39,529 bases of DNA from NCBI GenBank assembly GCA_023390815.1, contig JAEWCC010000052.1, positions 1-39,529 on the forward strand, written 5' to 3'. A program made the translations under genes and the position numbers. This document shows positions 32,300-39,529 of the stretch, piece by piece; the stretch's first letter is position 1; each line of letters begins with the position of its first letter. The stretch is from Bacillota bacterium (GTDB taxonomy: Bacteria > Bacillota > Clostridia > Christensenellales > SZUA-584). The notes under the pieces are model-generated. The model was given only the letters and a program-made list of their open reading frames with translations, searched no databases and was not told the DNA's origin.

Positions 32300-34384
32300 A
32301 TGGAAAAGGTCCGCAATTCTGATTTATCCGCGCAGGAGCGCGCGGAAGCGCTGGTCGCACAGATGACCATGGAGGAAAAAGCGTCTCAGCTCCGGTATGA
32401 CGCGCCCGCGATCAAACGACTCGGCCTGCCCGCCTACAACTGGTGGAACGAGGCGCTGCATGGCGTGGCCCGTGCCGGAACGGCGACGATGTTCCCGCAG
32501 GCGATTGCCCTCGCGGCGACGTTCGATACGGATCTCATTTATGCCGTGGCGCGCACCGCCGCGCTGGAAGCACGCGCAAAATACAACCAATGCAGTCGCC
32601 ATGGGGACCGGGATATCTACAAGGGGCTGACGATGTGGTCCCCCAACATCAACATATTCCGGGACCCGCGCTGGGGCCGCGGGCAGGAGACCTACGGCGA
32701 GTGCCCTTACCTTACATCGCGGCTGGGCATCGCGTTTGTCAAAGGCTTGCAGGGCAGTGGGGAAACCTTGATGACGGCGGCCTGCGCCAAGCATTTCGCT
32801 GGCCATAGCGGCCCCGAGGCGGGACGGCACCGGTTTGACGCGCGGATATCCGAAAAAGATCTGAGCGAAACCTACCTGCCCGCGTTTGAGGCGCTGGTGC
32901 GCGAAGCGCAGGTGGAAGGCGTGATGGGCGCATACAACCGGCTGAACGGCGAACCCGCGTGCGCAAGCAGCTATCTGATGGGCAAGCTGGCCGAATGGGG
33001 ATTCAATGGCTACTTCGTGTCCGATTGCTGGGCAATCCGCGATTTCCATACGGAACATATGGTGACTGCCACGGCGCCCGAATCCGCCGCCATGGCGCTT
33101 AAAGCAGGGTGCGATTTAAACTGCGGCAACACCTACTTAAATTTACTCGTCGCACTCAAGGAAGGCCTCATCACCGAAGAAGAGCTCACAAAATCGGCGG
33201 TACGCGTGATGAGGACGCGCGCGCGGCTCGGCCTGTTGGACGATACGACGGAGTTTGACGATATCGGTTATGAAACCGTCGGCTGCGAGCGCCATAAGGC
33301 GCTGTCGCTGGAGTGCGCGCGCAAATCCATGGTGCTGCTCAAAAACGACGGCTTGCTGCCGCTCGATTCATCTTCGCTCCAATCCATCGGCGTCATCGGG
33401 CCAAATGCCACCAGCATCGAAGCGCTGCGCGGCAACTACTGCGGCACTGCCGATGAATATGTGACATTCTTAAGCGGCATACGCGCTGTCTTTCATGGCA
33501 GGGTGTACTATTCGGAAGGCGCCCACCTGTTCAAGGACCGGCTTCAACCGCTCGCACAGCCCGCCGATGGTATTGCAGAAGCCGTAACGGTGGCGGAGCA
33601 CTCGGATGTGGTGATATTATGCGTCGGCCTTGACGCCACGATCGAAGGGGAGGAAGGCGACACGGGCAATGCCTTCGCAGCCGGAGACAAAAGGGATCTG
33701 CTCTTGCCTCAAAGCCAGCGACGGTTGATAGAAGCGGTACTCGGCGTGGGCAAACCGACGGTGGTGGTTCTGTCCTGCGGAAGCTCCCTCAACCCCCAGG
33801 CTGAAGCTGCAAACGCAATCATTCAGGCGTGGTATCCGGGGCAGATGGGCGGCAAAGCGCTTGCGGATATCCTTTTCGGGGCGGTTTCACCTTCGGGCAA
33901 GCTCCCGGTTACCTTCTACGAGTCGGCGGAGTTGCTGCCGCCTTTTGAAGACTACGCCATGGAGAACCGCACTTACCGCTATGCCCGAAACAATGTTTTA
34001 TACCCGTTTGGCTACGGCCTCACCTACTCGAAGGTTATCTGCCGCGAACTACGCTATGAGGGCGGTGCGGCGCGGCTGACCGTGCAGAACATCGGCGCAT
34101 ACGATACGGAAGAGGTCGTTCAGCTCTACATCCGGGACAACAAATCCCAATGGGCGGTGCCCAATCATCAGCTCTGCGGTTTTTTGCGGGTAAGCCTCAA
34201 AAAAGGCGAAACCAGAGACGTGAGCATACCCATCCCACCGTCGGCGTTTAAAGTGGTCGACGCGCAGGGAAGGCGATTTGTAGACAGCGACAGTTTTAGG
34301 CTGTTTGCAGGCGTCAGCCAGCCCGACGTGCTAAGCTGTGGACTGACCGGCTGTGAATGCGTCAGCATAGAAATCAGGCTTTGA
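32300..34384 (+). CDS. GH3 beta-glycosidase, probable beta-xylosidase/glucosidase
   Basis: 694 residues. The (beta/alpha)8 domain has LPAYNWWNEALHGVARAGTA, WSPNINIFRDPRWGRGQETY, KHFAGHSGPEAGRHRFDARI and the nucleophile Asp242 in YFVSDCWAI. The second domain (about 345-560) has LLKNDGLLPL and IEGEEGDTGNAFAAGDK, and a fibronectin III-like end (YPFGYGLTYS, NIGAYDTEEVVQLY). The WNEALHG pattern is frequent in bacterial beta-xylosidases; substrate is inferred. There is no signal peptide, so it acts on imported oligosaccharides. AGGAG precedes the ATG. Confidence 0.9.
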   Translation: MEKVRNSDLSAQERAEALVAQMTMEEKASQLRYDAPAIKRLGLPAYNWWNEALHGVARAGTATMFPQAIALAATFDTDLIYAVARTAALEARAKYNQCSRHGDRDIYKGLTMWSPNINIFRDPRWGRGQETYGECPYLTSRLGIAFVKGLQGSGETLMTAACAKHFAGHSGPEAGRHRFDARISEKDLSETYLPAFEALVREAQVEGVMGAYNRLNGEPACASSYLMGKLAEWGFNGYFVSDCWAIRDFHTEHMVTATAPESAAMALKAGCDLNCGNTYLNLLVALKEGLITEEELTKSAVRVMRTRARLGLLDDTTEFDDIGYETVGCERHKALSLECARKSMVLLKNDGLLPLDSSSLQSIGVIGPNATSIEALRGNYCGTADEYVTFLSGIRAVFHGRVYYSEGAHLFKDRLQPLAQPADGIAEAVTVAEHSDVVILCVGLDATIEGEEGDTGNAFAAGDKRDLLLPQSQRRLIEAVLGVGKPTVVVLSCGSSLNPQAEAANAIIQAWYPGQMGGKALADILFGAVSPSGKLPVTFYESAELLPPFEDYAMENRTYRYARNNVLYPFGYGLTYSKVICRELRYEGGAARLTVQNIGAYDTEEVVQLYIRDNKSQWAVPNHQLCGFLRVSLKKGETRDVSIPIPPSAFKVVDAQGRRFVDSDSFRLFAGVSQPDVLSCGLTGCECVSIEIRL

Positions 34385-34394
34385 TAAAAGTTTC

Positions 34395-34408
34395 CGATAC
34401 CGGTTTCG
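34395..34408. promoter_or_regulatory. Second LacI operator, upstream of the binding-protein gene
   Basis: CGATACCGGTTTCG matches the palindrome at 31249-31262 at 13 of 14 positions. It lies ten bases after the GH3 stop and about 225 bases before the binding-protein start, suggesting a second regulated promoter here. Confidence 0.65.
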
Positions 34409-34633
34409 CAGCTTGTTCGCTCTTGTCTCAAATAAAGCAAAGGCGCAGGCTTGTTTCCGGTCAATTATATGGGTCGGGGACGGATTATTTTTACTTTTCC
34501 GAGTGAAAAAAGTGCGGCTGTGCGCATGCAAGAGGTAAAACCCGTGCGTGTAGTGGTAACGATATGCCATTTACTGTATTAAGCGGAAATTTTACAATGA
34601 TTCTATCCAAATTAAAAGGAGGATAGTCTGGTT

Positions 34634-35959
34634 ATGAAGAAAGTCGTTGCACTGTTTCTTGCTGTACTGATGCTTGTTCCTCTGGCCGCCTGCCAGCCCA
34701 AGGAGGAGGCTGTAACATCCGAGACTCCTTCCCAAAGCGCGAACACGGAAGTGGAAACGAGCCCATCCGCCGAAGCCGAGGAGATTACGCTGACGATGTG
34801 GACGATCGCCACAGAGAGCGATTCGCATCACGAGCCGTACCTGAAGTCGATCGCGGACTATGAAGCAGCTCATCCGGGCATCAAAATCGTGATGGAGACC
34901 TTCGAAAACGAATCCTACAAGACCAAGATCAAGGCTGCAGTGGCTGCCAATGAGTTGCCTGACATTTTCTTCACCTGGAGCGGCGGGTTCTCCACGTCCT
35001 TTGTCGAGTCCGGCCGCGTGCTGCCTGTTGATGACGCGTATGCAAGCTTCAAAGATCAGCTGCCCCAGTCCATGCTGGGCAACCTCACGTGGGACGGCAA
35101 AATCTATGGCACAGGCTACACCATGAACGTATCCATGCTGTTCTACAACAAGACCATGTTTGCAAAGTATGGTCTCCAGCCCCCCACCACCTATGACGAG
35201 CTTAAAGCGGTCTGCCAGAAGTTCATCGACAATGGCATCACCCCGTTTGGCATCAGCGCCAAGGACACCTGGGTGCTGGCGCAGACGCACGACCAGTTCA
35301 CGCTGAAATCCGTCGGCTCCGATGTGCTGCAAAGCGTGCTCACCAAAGACGGTGCCAACAGCTACAATTCTCCGGCGTTCCTCGATGCTTCCACAAAATT
35401 CGCTGATCTCGTCGCGATGGGGGCTTACAGCGACAGCGCGGCAGCCCTGAGCAACGACGAAGCCTGCGCAACCTTCTATTCCGGCGAAGTTCCCATGTAC
35501 ATTATGGGCAGCTGGATGTGCGGATCGATCCTGACGGATGCCCCGAACCCGGATGATTTTGGCGTGGTGCCGGTTCCGGTTATCAATCCCGCGAATGCGG
35601 CGCTGACCGACTTTATGGGCGGCCCGTCCGACTCGCTGATGGTTTCGGCCTCCACCCAGTATCCGGAAGTCGCTTCGGAAGCCATGTTCGAGATCGCCAA
35701 GGGTGTTTCCCACTATGGTTATCTTGCAGGCTGCGGACTGCCGGCTTGGGCGATTGACTATGACGACAGCGCTGTCAATCCGCTGACCAAGGCGGTTGCG
35801 GGCTATGTGGCGGATGCGACCTCGTTTACGCTCTGGTTCGACACGCTGATGGAAGCGGAGGATACCGGTGTGTATCTCGAATCGCTCCAGCAGCTCTACC
35901 TCGGAGACATCACTCCCCAGCAGTTTGTCGATGCGATGGCTGCGCAGCTCGGTGCCTAA
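34634..35959 (+). CDS. Sugar ABC transporter substrate-binding lipoprotein (family 1)
   Basis: 441 residues. Signal peptide with lipobox LAAC (MKKVVALFLAVLMLVPLAAC), then a Ser/Glu linker, then a type-1 binding fold (LTMWTIATESDSHHEPYL, GSWMCGSIL, DFMGGPSDSLMVSAS). It captures an oligosaccharide for the two permeases downstream. AGGAGG lies upstream of the ATG. Confidence 0.93.
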   Translation: MKKVVALFLAVLMLVPLAACQPKEEAVTSETPSQSANTEVETSPSAEAEEITLTMWTIATESDSHHEPYLKSIADYEAAHPGIKIVMETFENESYKTKIKAAVAANELPDIFFTWSGGFSTSFVESGRVLPVDDAYASFKDQLPQSMLGNLTWDGKIYGTGYTMNVSMLFYNKTMFAKYGLQPPTTYDELKAVCQKFIDNGITPFGISAKDTWVLAQTHDQFTLKSVGSDVLQSVLTKDGANSYNSPAFLDASTKFADLVAMGAYSDSAAALSNDEACATFYSGEVPMYIMGSWMCGSILTDAPNPDDFGVVPVPVINPANAALTDFMGGPSDSLMVSASTQYPEVASEAMFEIAKGVSHYGYLAGCGLPAWAIDYDDSAVNPLTKAVAGYVADATSFTLWFDTLMEAEDTGVYLESLQQLYLGDITPQQFVDAMAAQLGA

Positions 35960-36004
35960 CGGGCTGACAACGGGTTAGCGGCAAACTGAACGGTGAACCG
36001 GTAT

Positions 36005-36043
36005 CGGCCTCCCTTATACTCAATCAGCACTGCGGGGAGGCCG
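36005..36043 (+). promoter_or_regulatory. Intercistronic hairpin between binding protein and permease genes
   Basis: CGGCCTCCC (36005-36013) pairs perfectly with GGGAGGCCG (36035-36043). No T-run follows. It likely stabilises the upstream message or dampens downstream expression. Confidence 0.7.
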
Positions 36044-36085
36044 AACCGTTTCGCTATACATCGCTTTTATGCAGGGGGGTGCAAC

Positions 36086-36967
36086 ATGAAGAGCATATAT
36101 CGCAACAAATTTGCGACCACCGTATTCCTCTTACCGGCTCTTATCTTGTTTATCGGCATCATCGTTGTGCCGATCATCATGTCCGCCTATTACAGCCTTC
36201 ACGACTGGAACGGGTTTACGGAAATGAAGTTTATCGGGTTCGACAATTATGTTGAGCTTTTTACGAGCCATAACATCAACTTTGGGAAGGTGCTTCTCAA
36301 CGTATTCCTCTATGCAGGGCTCTCGCTGTTCGTCCAGCTTCCATTTTCACTGCTGCTGGCACTTTTGCTGGCCAGAGGAAGGCGTGGCAGCCGGTTTTTC
36401 CTGTCGGTCTATTTCATTCCCGTTATCATGTCCACCGTCGTCATCGGCCAGCTATGGCTGAAGATATACAATCCCGATTACGGCATTCTGAACGTGGCGC
36501 TCAATTCGGTTGGCCTCGATTCATGGGCAAAGGTTTGGCTGGGCGACAGAAACGTCGCGTTGATGGCGTCGTTCATCCCGACGATGTGGCAATATACCGG
36601 GTATCATATGCTGCTGATGTACGCGGCGATACGCAGCGTTCCGCCCGAGCTGCGCGAAGCTGCGCTGATCGACGGCGCTTCCGAATGGCAGATCAACTTC
36701 CGCATCATCATCCCGGCAATCAAGCCTGTGCTGAAGGTATGCGCAATCATTTCCATCGTGGGGTCGCTCAAGGTCTTTGACCTGATCTACATATTGACCA
36801 ACGGCGGGCCGGCGCATGCCACCGAGGTGCCCAGTACGCTGCTGGTCGATATGCTGTTTACGCGCGGCCGGTATGGAATGGGCAGCGCAATCGCTACCGT
36901 GCTCATATTCCTGTGCTTCTTCTTTGCGATTGTGATCAGGAAGTCGTTCAAAACGGAGGTGGAGTGA
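36086..36967 (+). CDS. Sugar ABC transporter permease (MalF/MsmF type)
   Basis: 293 residues with six membrane segments. The EAA loop is EAALIDGASEWQINFRIIIP. GGGGGGTGCAAC precedes the ATG at 36086; an earlier in-frame GTG at 35993 is not preceded by a site. It pairs with the next gene to form the channel. Confidence 0.93.
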   Translation: MKSIYRNKFATTVFLLPALILFIGIIVVPIIMSAYYSLHDWNGFTEMKFIGFDNYVELFTSHNINFGKVLLNVFLYAGLSLFVQLPFSLLLALLLARGRRGSRFFLSVYFIPVIMSTVVIGQLWLKIYNPDYGILNVALNSVGLDSWAKVWLGDRNVALMASFIPTMWQYTGYHMLLMYAAIRSVPPELREAALIDGASEWQINFRIIIPAIKPVLKVCAIISIVGSLKVFDLIYILTNGGPAHATEVPSTLLVDMLFTRGRYGMGSAIATVLIFLCFFFAIVIRKSFKTEVE

Positions 36968-37843
36968 TTGTACGAACTGCGGCCAAAAACGGACCTCGTG
37001 CCCAACTGGGAAAAGAAAAAAGTGCCTGTGAAAGAGATCCTCGTTTATGTCTTCCTCGGAGTATGGGCGCTGGTCAACCTGTTTCCGCTGTACTGGATGT
37101 TCACCTTCTCGCTCAAGAGCAACGCGGAGATATTCGGCGACAACGTGCTCGGGCTGCCCCATACCTGGCTCTGGGGAAATTACGATGCCGCGCTTCAGGC
37201 GGGCGACATGGGCCGGTACTTTTTGAACAGCTTCATCGTCTCCGCGGCAACGATCGTGATTACGGTGATTGTGGCAATGATGGCGGCGTTTGCGCTGTCG
37301 CGCATGATTTGGAGGGGGCGCAAGATGATGAACAGCATGTTCATCCTCGGCATGACGGTCCCGATCCATGCCGCGATACTGCCCGTATTCCTCGTGCTTT
37401 CCAACCTTAAGATGACCAATTCGTATCAGGCGCTAATCGTTCCCTATGCGGCTTTTTCGCTCGCCATTGCGATCCTCATCTTTACCGGTTTTATGCAGGA
37501 TATTCCGAAGGAGCTGGACGAAGCGGCCTGCATCGACGGCTGCGGCACATGGAGGCTGTTCACGCGCATCATTTTCCCTATGATGCGGCCCGCGATCTCC
37601 ACGGTTGCGATATTCACGTTCATTCAGGCGTGGAACGAGATGATGTTCGCGGTGATATTCATCAGCAGCGAGACGTACCGAACGCTGACGGTGGGCATAC
37701 AGACGCTTTCGGGGTCTTATACCACGGACTGGGGTCCCATCGGCGCGGCGCTCGTCATCGCGACGTTCCCGACGCTTTTTGTGTACGCCTTCCTGAGTAA
37801 GAAGATCCACGAGAGCTTTAACGCGGGCGCAATCAAGGGGTAG
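36968..37843 (+). CDS. Sugar ABC transporter permease (MalG/MsmG type)
   Basis: 291 residues from a TTG start directly after the previous stop; GGAGGTGGAG sits just upstream. Six membrane segments; EAA loop DEAACIDGCGTWRLFTRIIF. It is the second permease of the system. No ATPase gene follows, so the energy subunit is probably shared from elsewhere. Confidence 0.92.
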   Translation: MYELRPKTDLVPNWEKKKVPVKEILVYVFLGVWALVNLFPLYWMFTFSLKSNAEIFGDNVLGLPHTWLWGNYDAALQAGDMGRYFLNSFIVSAATIVITVIVAMMAAFALSRMIWRGRKMMNSMFILGMTVPIHAAILPVFLVLSNLKMTNSYQALIVPYAAFSLAIAILIFTGFMQDIPKELDEAACIDGCGTWRLFTRIIFPMMRPAISTVAIFTFIQAWNEMMFAVIFISSETYRTLTVGIQTLSGSYTTDWGPIGAALVIATFPTLFVYAFLSKKIHESFNAGAIKG

Positions 37844-37944
37844 GGCCTGACGACAAACGATATTCATTTACATCAATAGGACAGCCTGATAAAATGAGAC
37901 ATAGCAAAAAAACGAATTCTTTATTTGCATGTGGGGTTAACCGA

Positions 37945-39529
37945 ATGAGATCTTTTCTTCATGCGGCCACATCAAAGCGCAACGAGCATTCCTTAAAACG
38001 TAAGACGTGGCAGTTTTTTATCATCGTGCTTTCGCTCTTCTGCGTCATTTTCATTACGTCTTACAGCATCATCATGATGCGCTCCGCGGTGGACAACGAG
38101 GTATCCGGCAGCGAAATCGCGCTGACCGGTATCAGCAAGAACATCAGCGTCAGCCTGGAGCGGTATAAGGAGATGTCACGTCTCATCATGCTGAACTCGG
38201 ATGTAATGGACTTTCTCCGCGATTCGGGCAGCCATAAAGCCTATAACGCCACAACCGTGCGAAACGGCATATTCAGCGTCACCAACATCTACAGCTTTGT
38301 AGACTCGGTATACGTCTATCGCCTTGACGGCGAGTATGTCAGCACAGGGTCGGGCGTGATGTTTGTGGATGGGGACCTGATGGCGTCGCCCGAATGGACG
38401 GATCCGCTCCTGCAGGCCAAAGGCGGCAGCACGGTGATGATCAACGGGGACGGCGCATTCCGCAAGAAGATCGGCACACAGCTCATTACGATGGCCCGCT
38501 ATATTTACGACATCAATACGCAGGAGATTACCGGCACGCTGATCGTCAACCTGACGCCCGGCGTGCTGTACGCAGCCACACGGGATTTCGACAAGGATCG
38601 GCCGATATGTTTTTTCGACGAGGAAGGCCACGTACTGTGGGGAGATGAAAGCCTGAAGGAATATTTTCGCCCCGAGCTGATTGACGGCGGCTTCCACTGG
38701 GAAGAGAAGACGGCGGATGGGAAACGGCAGGTGCTGTCCGCATACAGTACGAAAGAGTTGCCTCTCGTGCTGGTCAGCCTGACGGGGATATCCAAGACGG
38801 GCTTTCAATCGTGGGAGACGATATGGATCATCGTGACGCTCGTGGCGGCGGTGGTGCTTTCGGTATTTGGCAGCGGCGTATTCATCTCCGCCAATATCGC
38901 CCGGCCGATCGATATGCTCTCGGAGGCGATCAGCAGCACCAAGATCAACGGGGAGCTGCACGAAATCAAGCTTCCGCTGCCTAACAACGAGATCCGGCGG
39001 CTGGCTGACAGCTACAACAGCATGATCGCGCATATCCACGAGCTGATCGATCAGCTGATTGAAAAGGAGAAGAGCATACAGAAGGCGGAAATACGGACGC
39101 TGCACGAGCAGATCAAACCGCACTTCCTGTACAATTCGCTCGAGACGATCAGCTATATGGCGCTGCAGAGTGATGCGCCGCAGGTGCACGACGCGCTGGA
39201 GACGCTGGGCAGCTTTTACCGGAACTTTTTGAGCAAGGGCAGCCGAGAGATACCGCTGCGGAATGAGATTATGATCGTCAAGGATTACCTGGCGCTGCAA
39301 AAGCTGCGATACGGCGAGGTGTTTGAAGACGAGTACATGCTGGACGAGCGGATTTTGGGCACGATGATCCCCAAGCTCATATTACAGCCGCTGGTGGAAA
39401 ACAGCCTTTATCACGGGGTGCGGCTGAAGGGCGAAAAGGGCGTTATCCGGATCAGCGCGTTTGAACGGGACGGAGCGGTTCACGTATCCGTATACGATAC
39501 GGGCGTGGGCATGACGCAGGAAAAGATAG
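37945..39529 (+). CDS. YesM/LytS-type sensor histidine kinase (3' truncated by window edge)
   Basis: At least 528 residues; the frame is open to the end of the window. One helix (about 25-45), an extracellular sensor of about 230 residues, a second helix (about 293-313) and a HAMP-like segment are seen. The His_kinase domain follows, with the phosphoacceptor His393 in QIKPHFLYNS. The ATPase part has ILQPLVENSLYHGV and DTGVGM. The start at 37945 has GTGGGG upstream; an in-frame ATG at 37894 is an alternative. Such kinases sit beside sugar ABC operons with a YesN-type regulator, expected just past the window. Confidence 0.92.
   Translation, partial: MRSFLHAATSKRNEHSLKRKTWQFFIIVLSLFCVIFITSYSIIMMRSAVDNEVSGSEIALTGISKNISVSLERYKEMSRLIMLNSDVMDFLRDSGSHKAYNATTVRNGIFSVTNIYSFVDSVYVYRLDGEYVSTGSGVMFVDGDLMASPEWTDPLLQAKGGSTVMINGDGAFRKKIGTQLITMARYIYDINTQEITGTLIVNLTPGVLYAATRDFDKDRPICFFDEEGHVLWGDESLKEYFRPELIDGGFHWEEKTADGKRQVLSAYSTKELPLVLVSLTGISKTGFQSWETIWIIVTLVAAVVLSVFGSGVFISANIARPIDMLSEAISSTKINGELHEIKLPLPNNEIRRLADSYNSMIAHIHELIDQLIEKEKSIQKAEIRTLHEQIKPHFLYNSLETISYMALQSDAPQVHDALETLGSFYRNFLSKGSREIPLRNEIMIVKDYLALQKLRYGEVFEDEYMLDERILGTMIPKLILQPLVENSLYHGVRLKGEKGVIRISAFERDGAVHVSVYDTGVGMTQEKI

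Noticed and set aside
34470..34500. GGGTCGGGGACGG followed by T-rich sequence, recalling ends of REP-type or IS200/IS605-linked repeats
   Set aside because: Only a short single copy with no partner or transposase in the window.
34592..35713. Long minus-strand open frame opposite the binding-protein gene
   Set aside because: No domain resemblance and no ribosome binding site; the sense gene is unambiguous.
38176..39300. Long minus-strand open frame opposite the histidine kinase
   Set aside because: Shadow frame; the kinase motifs on the plus strand are clear.

Overview
The window looks like a chromosomal segment of a spore-forming, Gram-positive Clostridia-type bacterium with moderately high G+C. 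This is inferred from a GerA-type germinant receptor operon, a Veg protein, the rpsF-ssb-rpsR operon with a zinc-type S18, strong AGGAGG ribosome binding sites, a corrinoid protein, a butyrate kinase relative and a sortase-type surface protein. No phage, transposase, integrase or CRISPR array was found. The exact taxon cannot be fixed from sequence reading alone.

Layout. 1-3.6 kb: the end of a germinant receptor operon (B-C-A order) and a convergent CBO0543-type membrane protein. 4.1-8.15 kb: an mglBAC sugar ABC operon with a hairpin after mglB, a 46-residue membrane protein after mglC and a clean terminator, facing a fucose/arabinose isomerase-family gene. 9.9-11.9 kb: a butyrate kinase-like gene bracketed by repeat sequence. 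On its left is a relic resembling a tRNA-Ser 3' end plus terminator; on its right is a 143-bp tandem array that ends tail-to-tail against an intact tRNA-Ser(UGA), forming an 80-nt imperfect palindrome. 12.2-14.2 kb: a PocR-AraC regulator co-transcribed with a corrinoid protein but no methyltransferase. 14.2-17.3 kb (minus strand): a YfbK-like VWA lipoprotein, and a TetR regulator overlapping a monofunctional peptidoglycan glycosyltransferase, with a perfect palindromic operator.

17.4-26.4 kb is mostly housekeeping: an unknown secreted-or-surface-like protein overlapping veg, a cluster of DnaA-box-like sites, a DtxR-type regulator, two very small proteins, lipoate ligase, a zinc phospholipase C-like protein, DNA-3-methyladenine glycosylase I, HisC, phosphoglucomutase, and rpsF-ssb-rpsR with a structured leader. 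At 26.6 kb is tRNA-Thr(GGU). 26.9-31.0 kb is a 1381-residue repeat-rich surface protein whose promoter lies in a perfect 16-bp palindrome.

31.2-39.5 kb is a carbohydrate-use locus: a LacI regulator, a GH3 beta-glycosidase, a solute-binding protein, two permeases and a YesM-type histidine kinase running off the end. Near-identical palindromes upstream of lacI and upstream of the binding protein suggest one LacI regulon. The transport ATPase is missing and probably comes from a shared MsmK/MsmX-type protein elsewhere.

The least explained structure is the tRNA-Ser-associated repeat system at 9.9-11.9 kb. The corrinoid/PocR pair without a methyltransferase, the DnaA-box cluster and the palindrome-controlled surface protein are the next most interesting.
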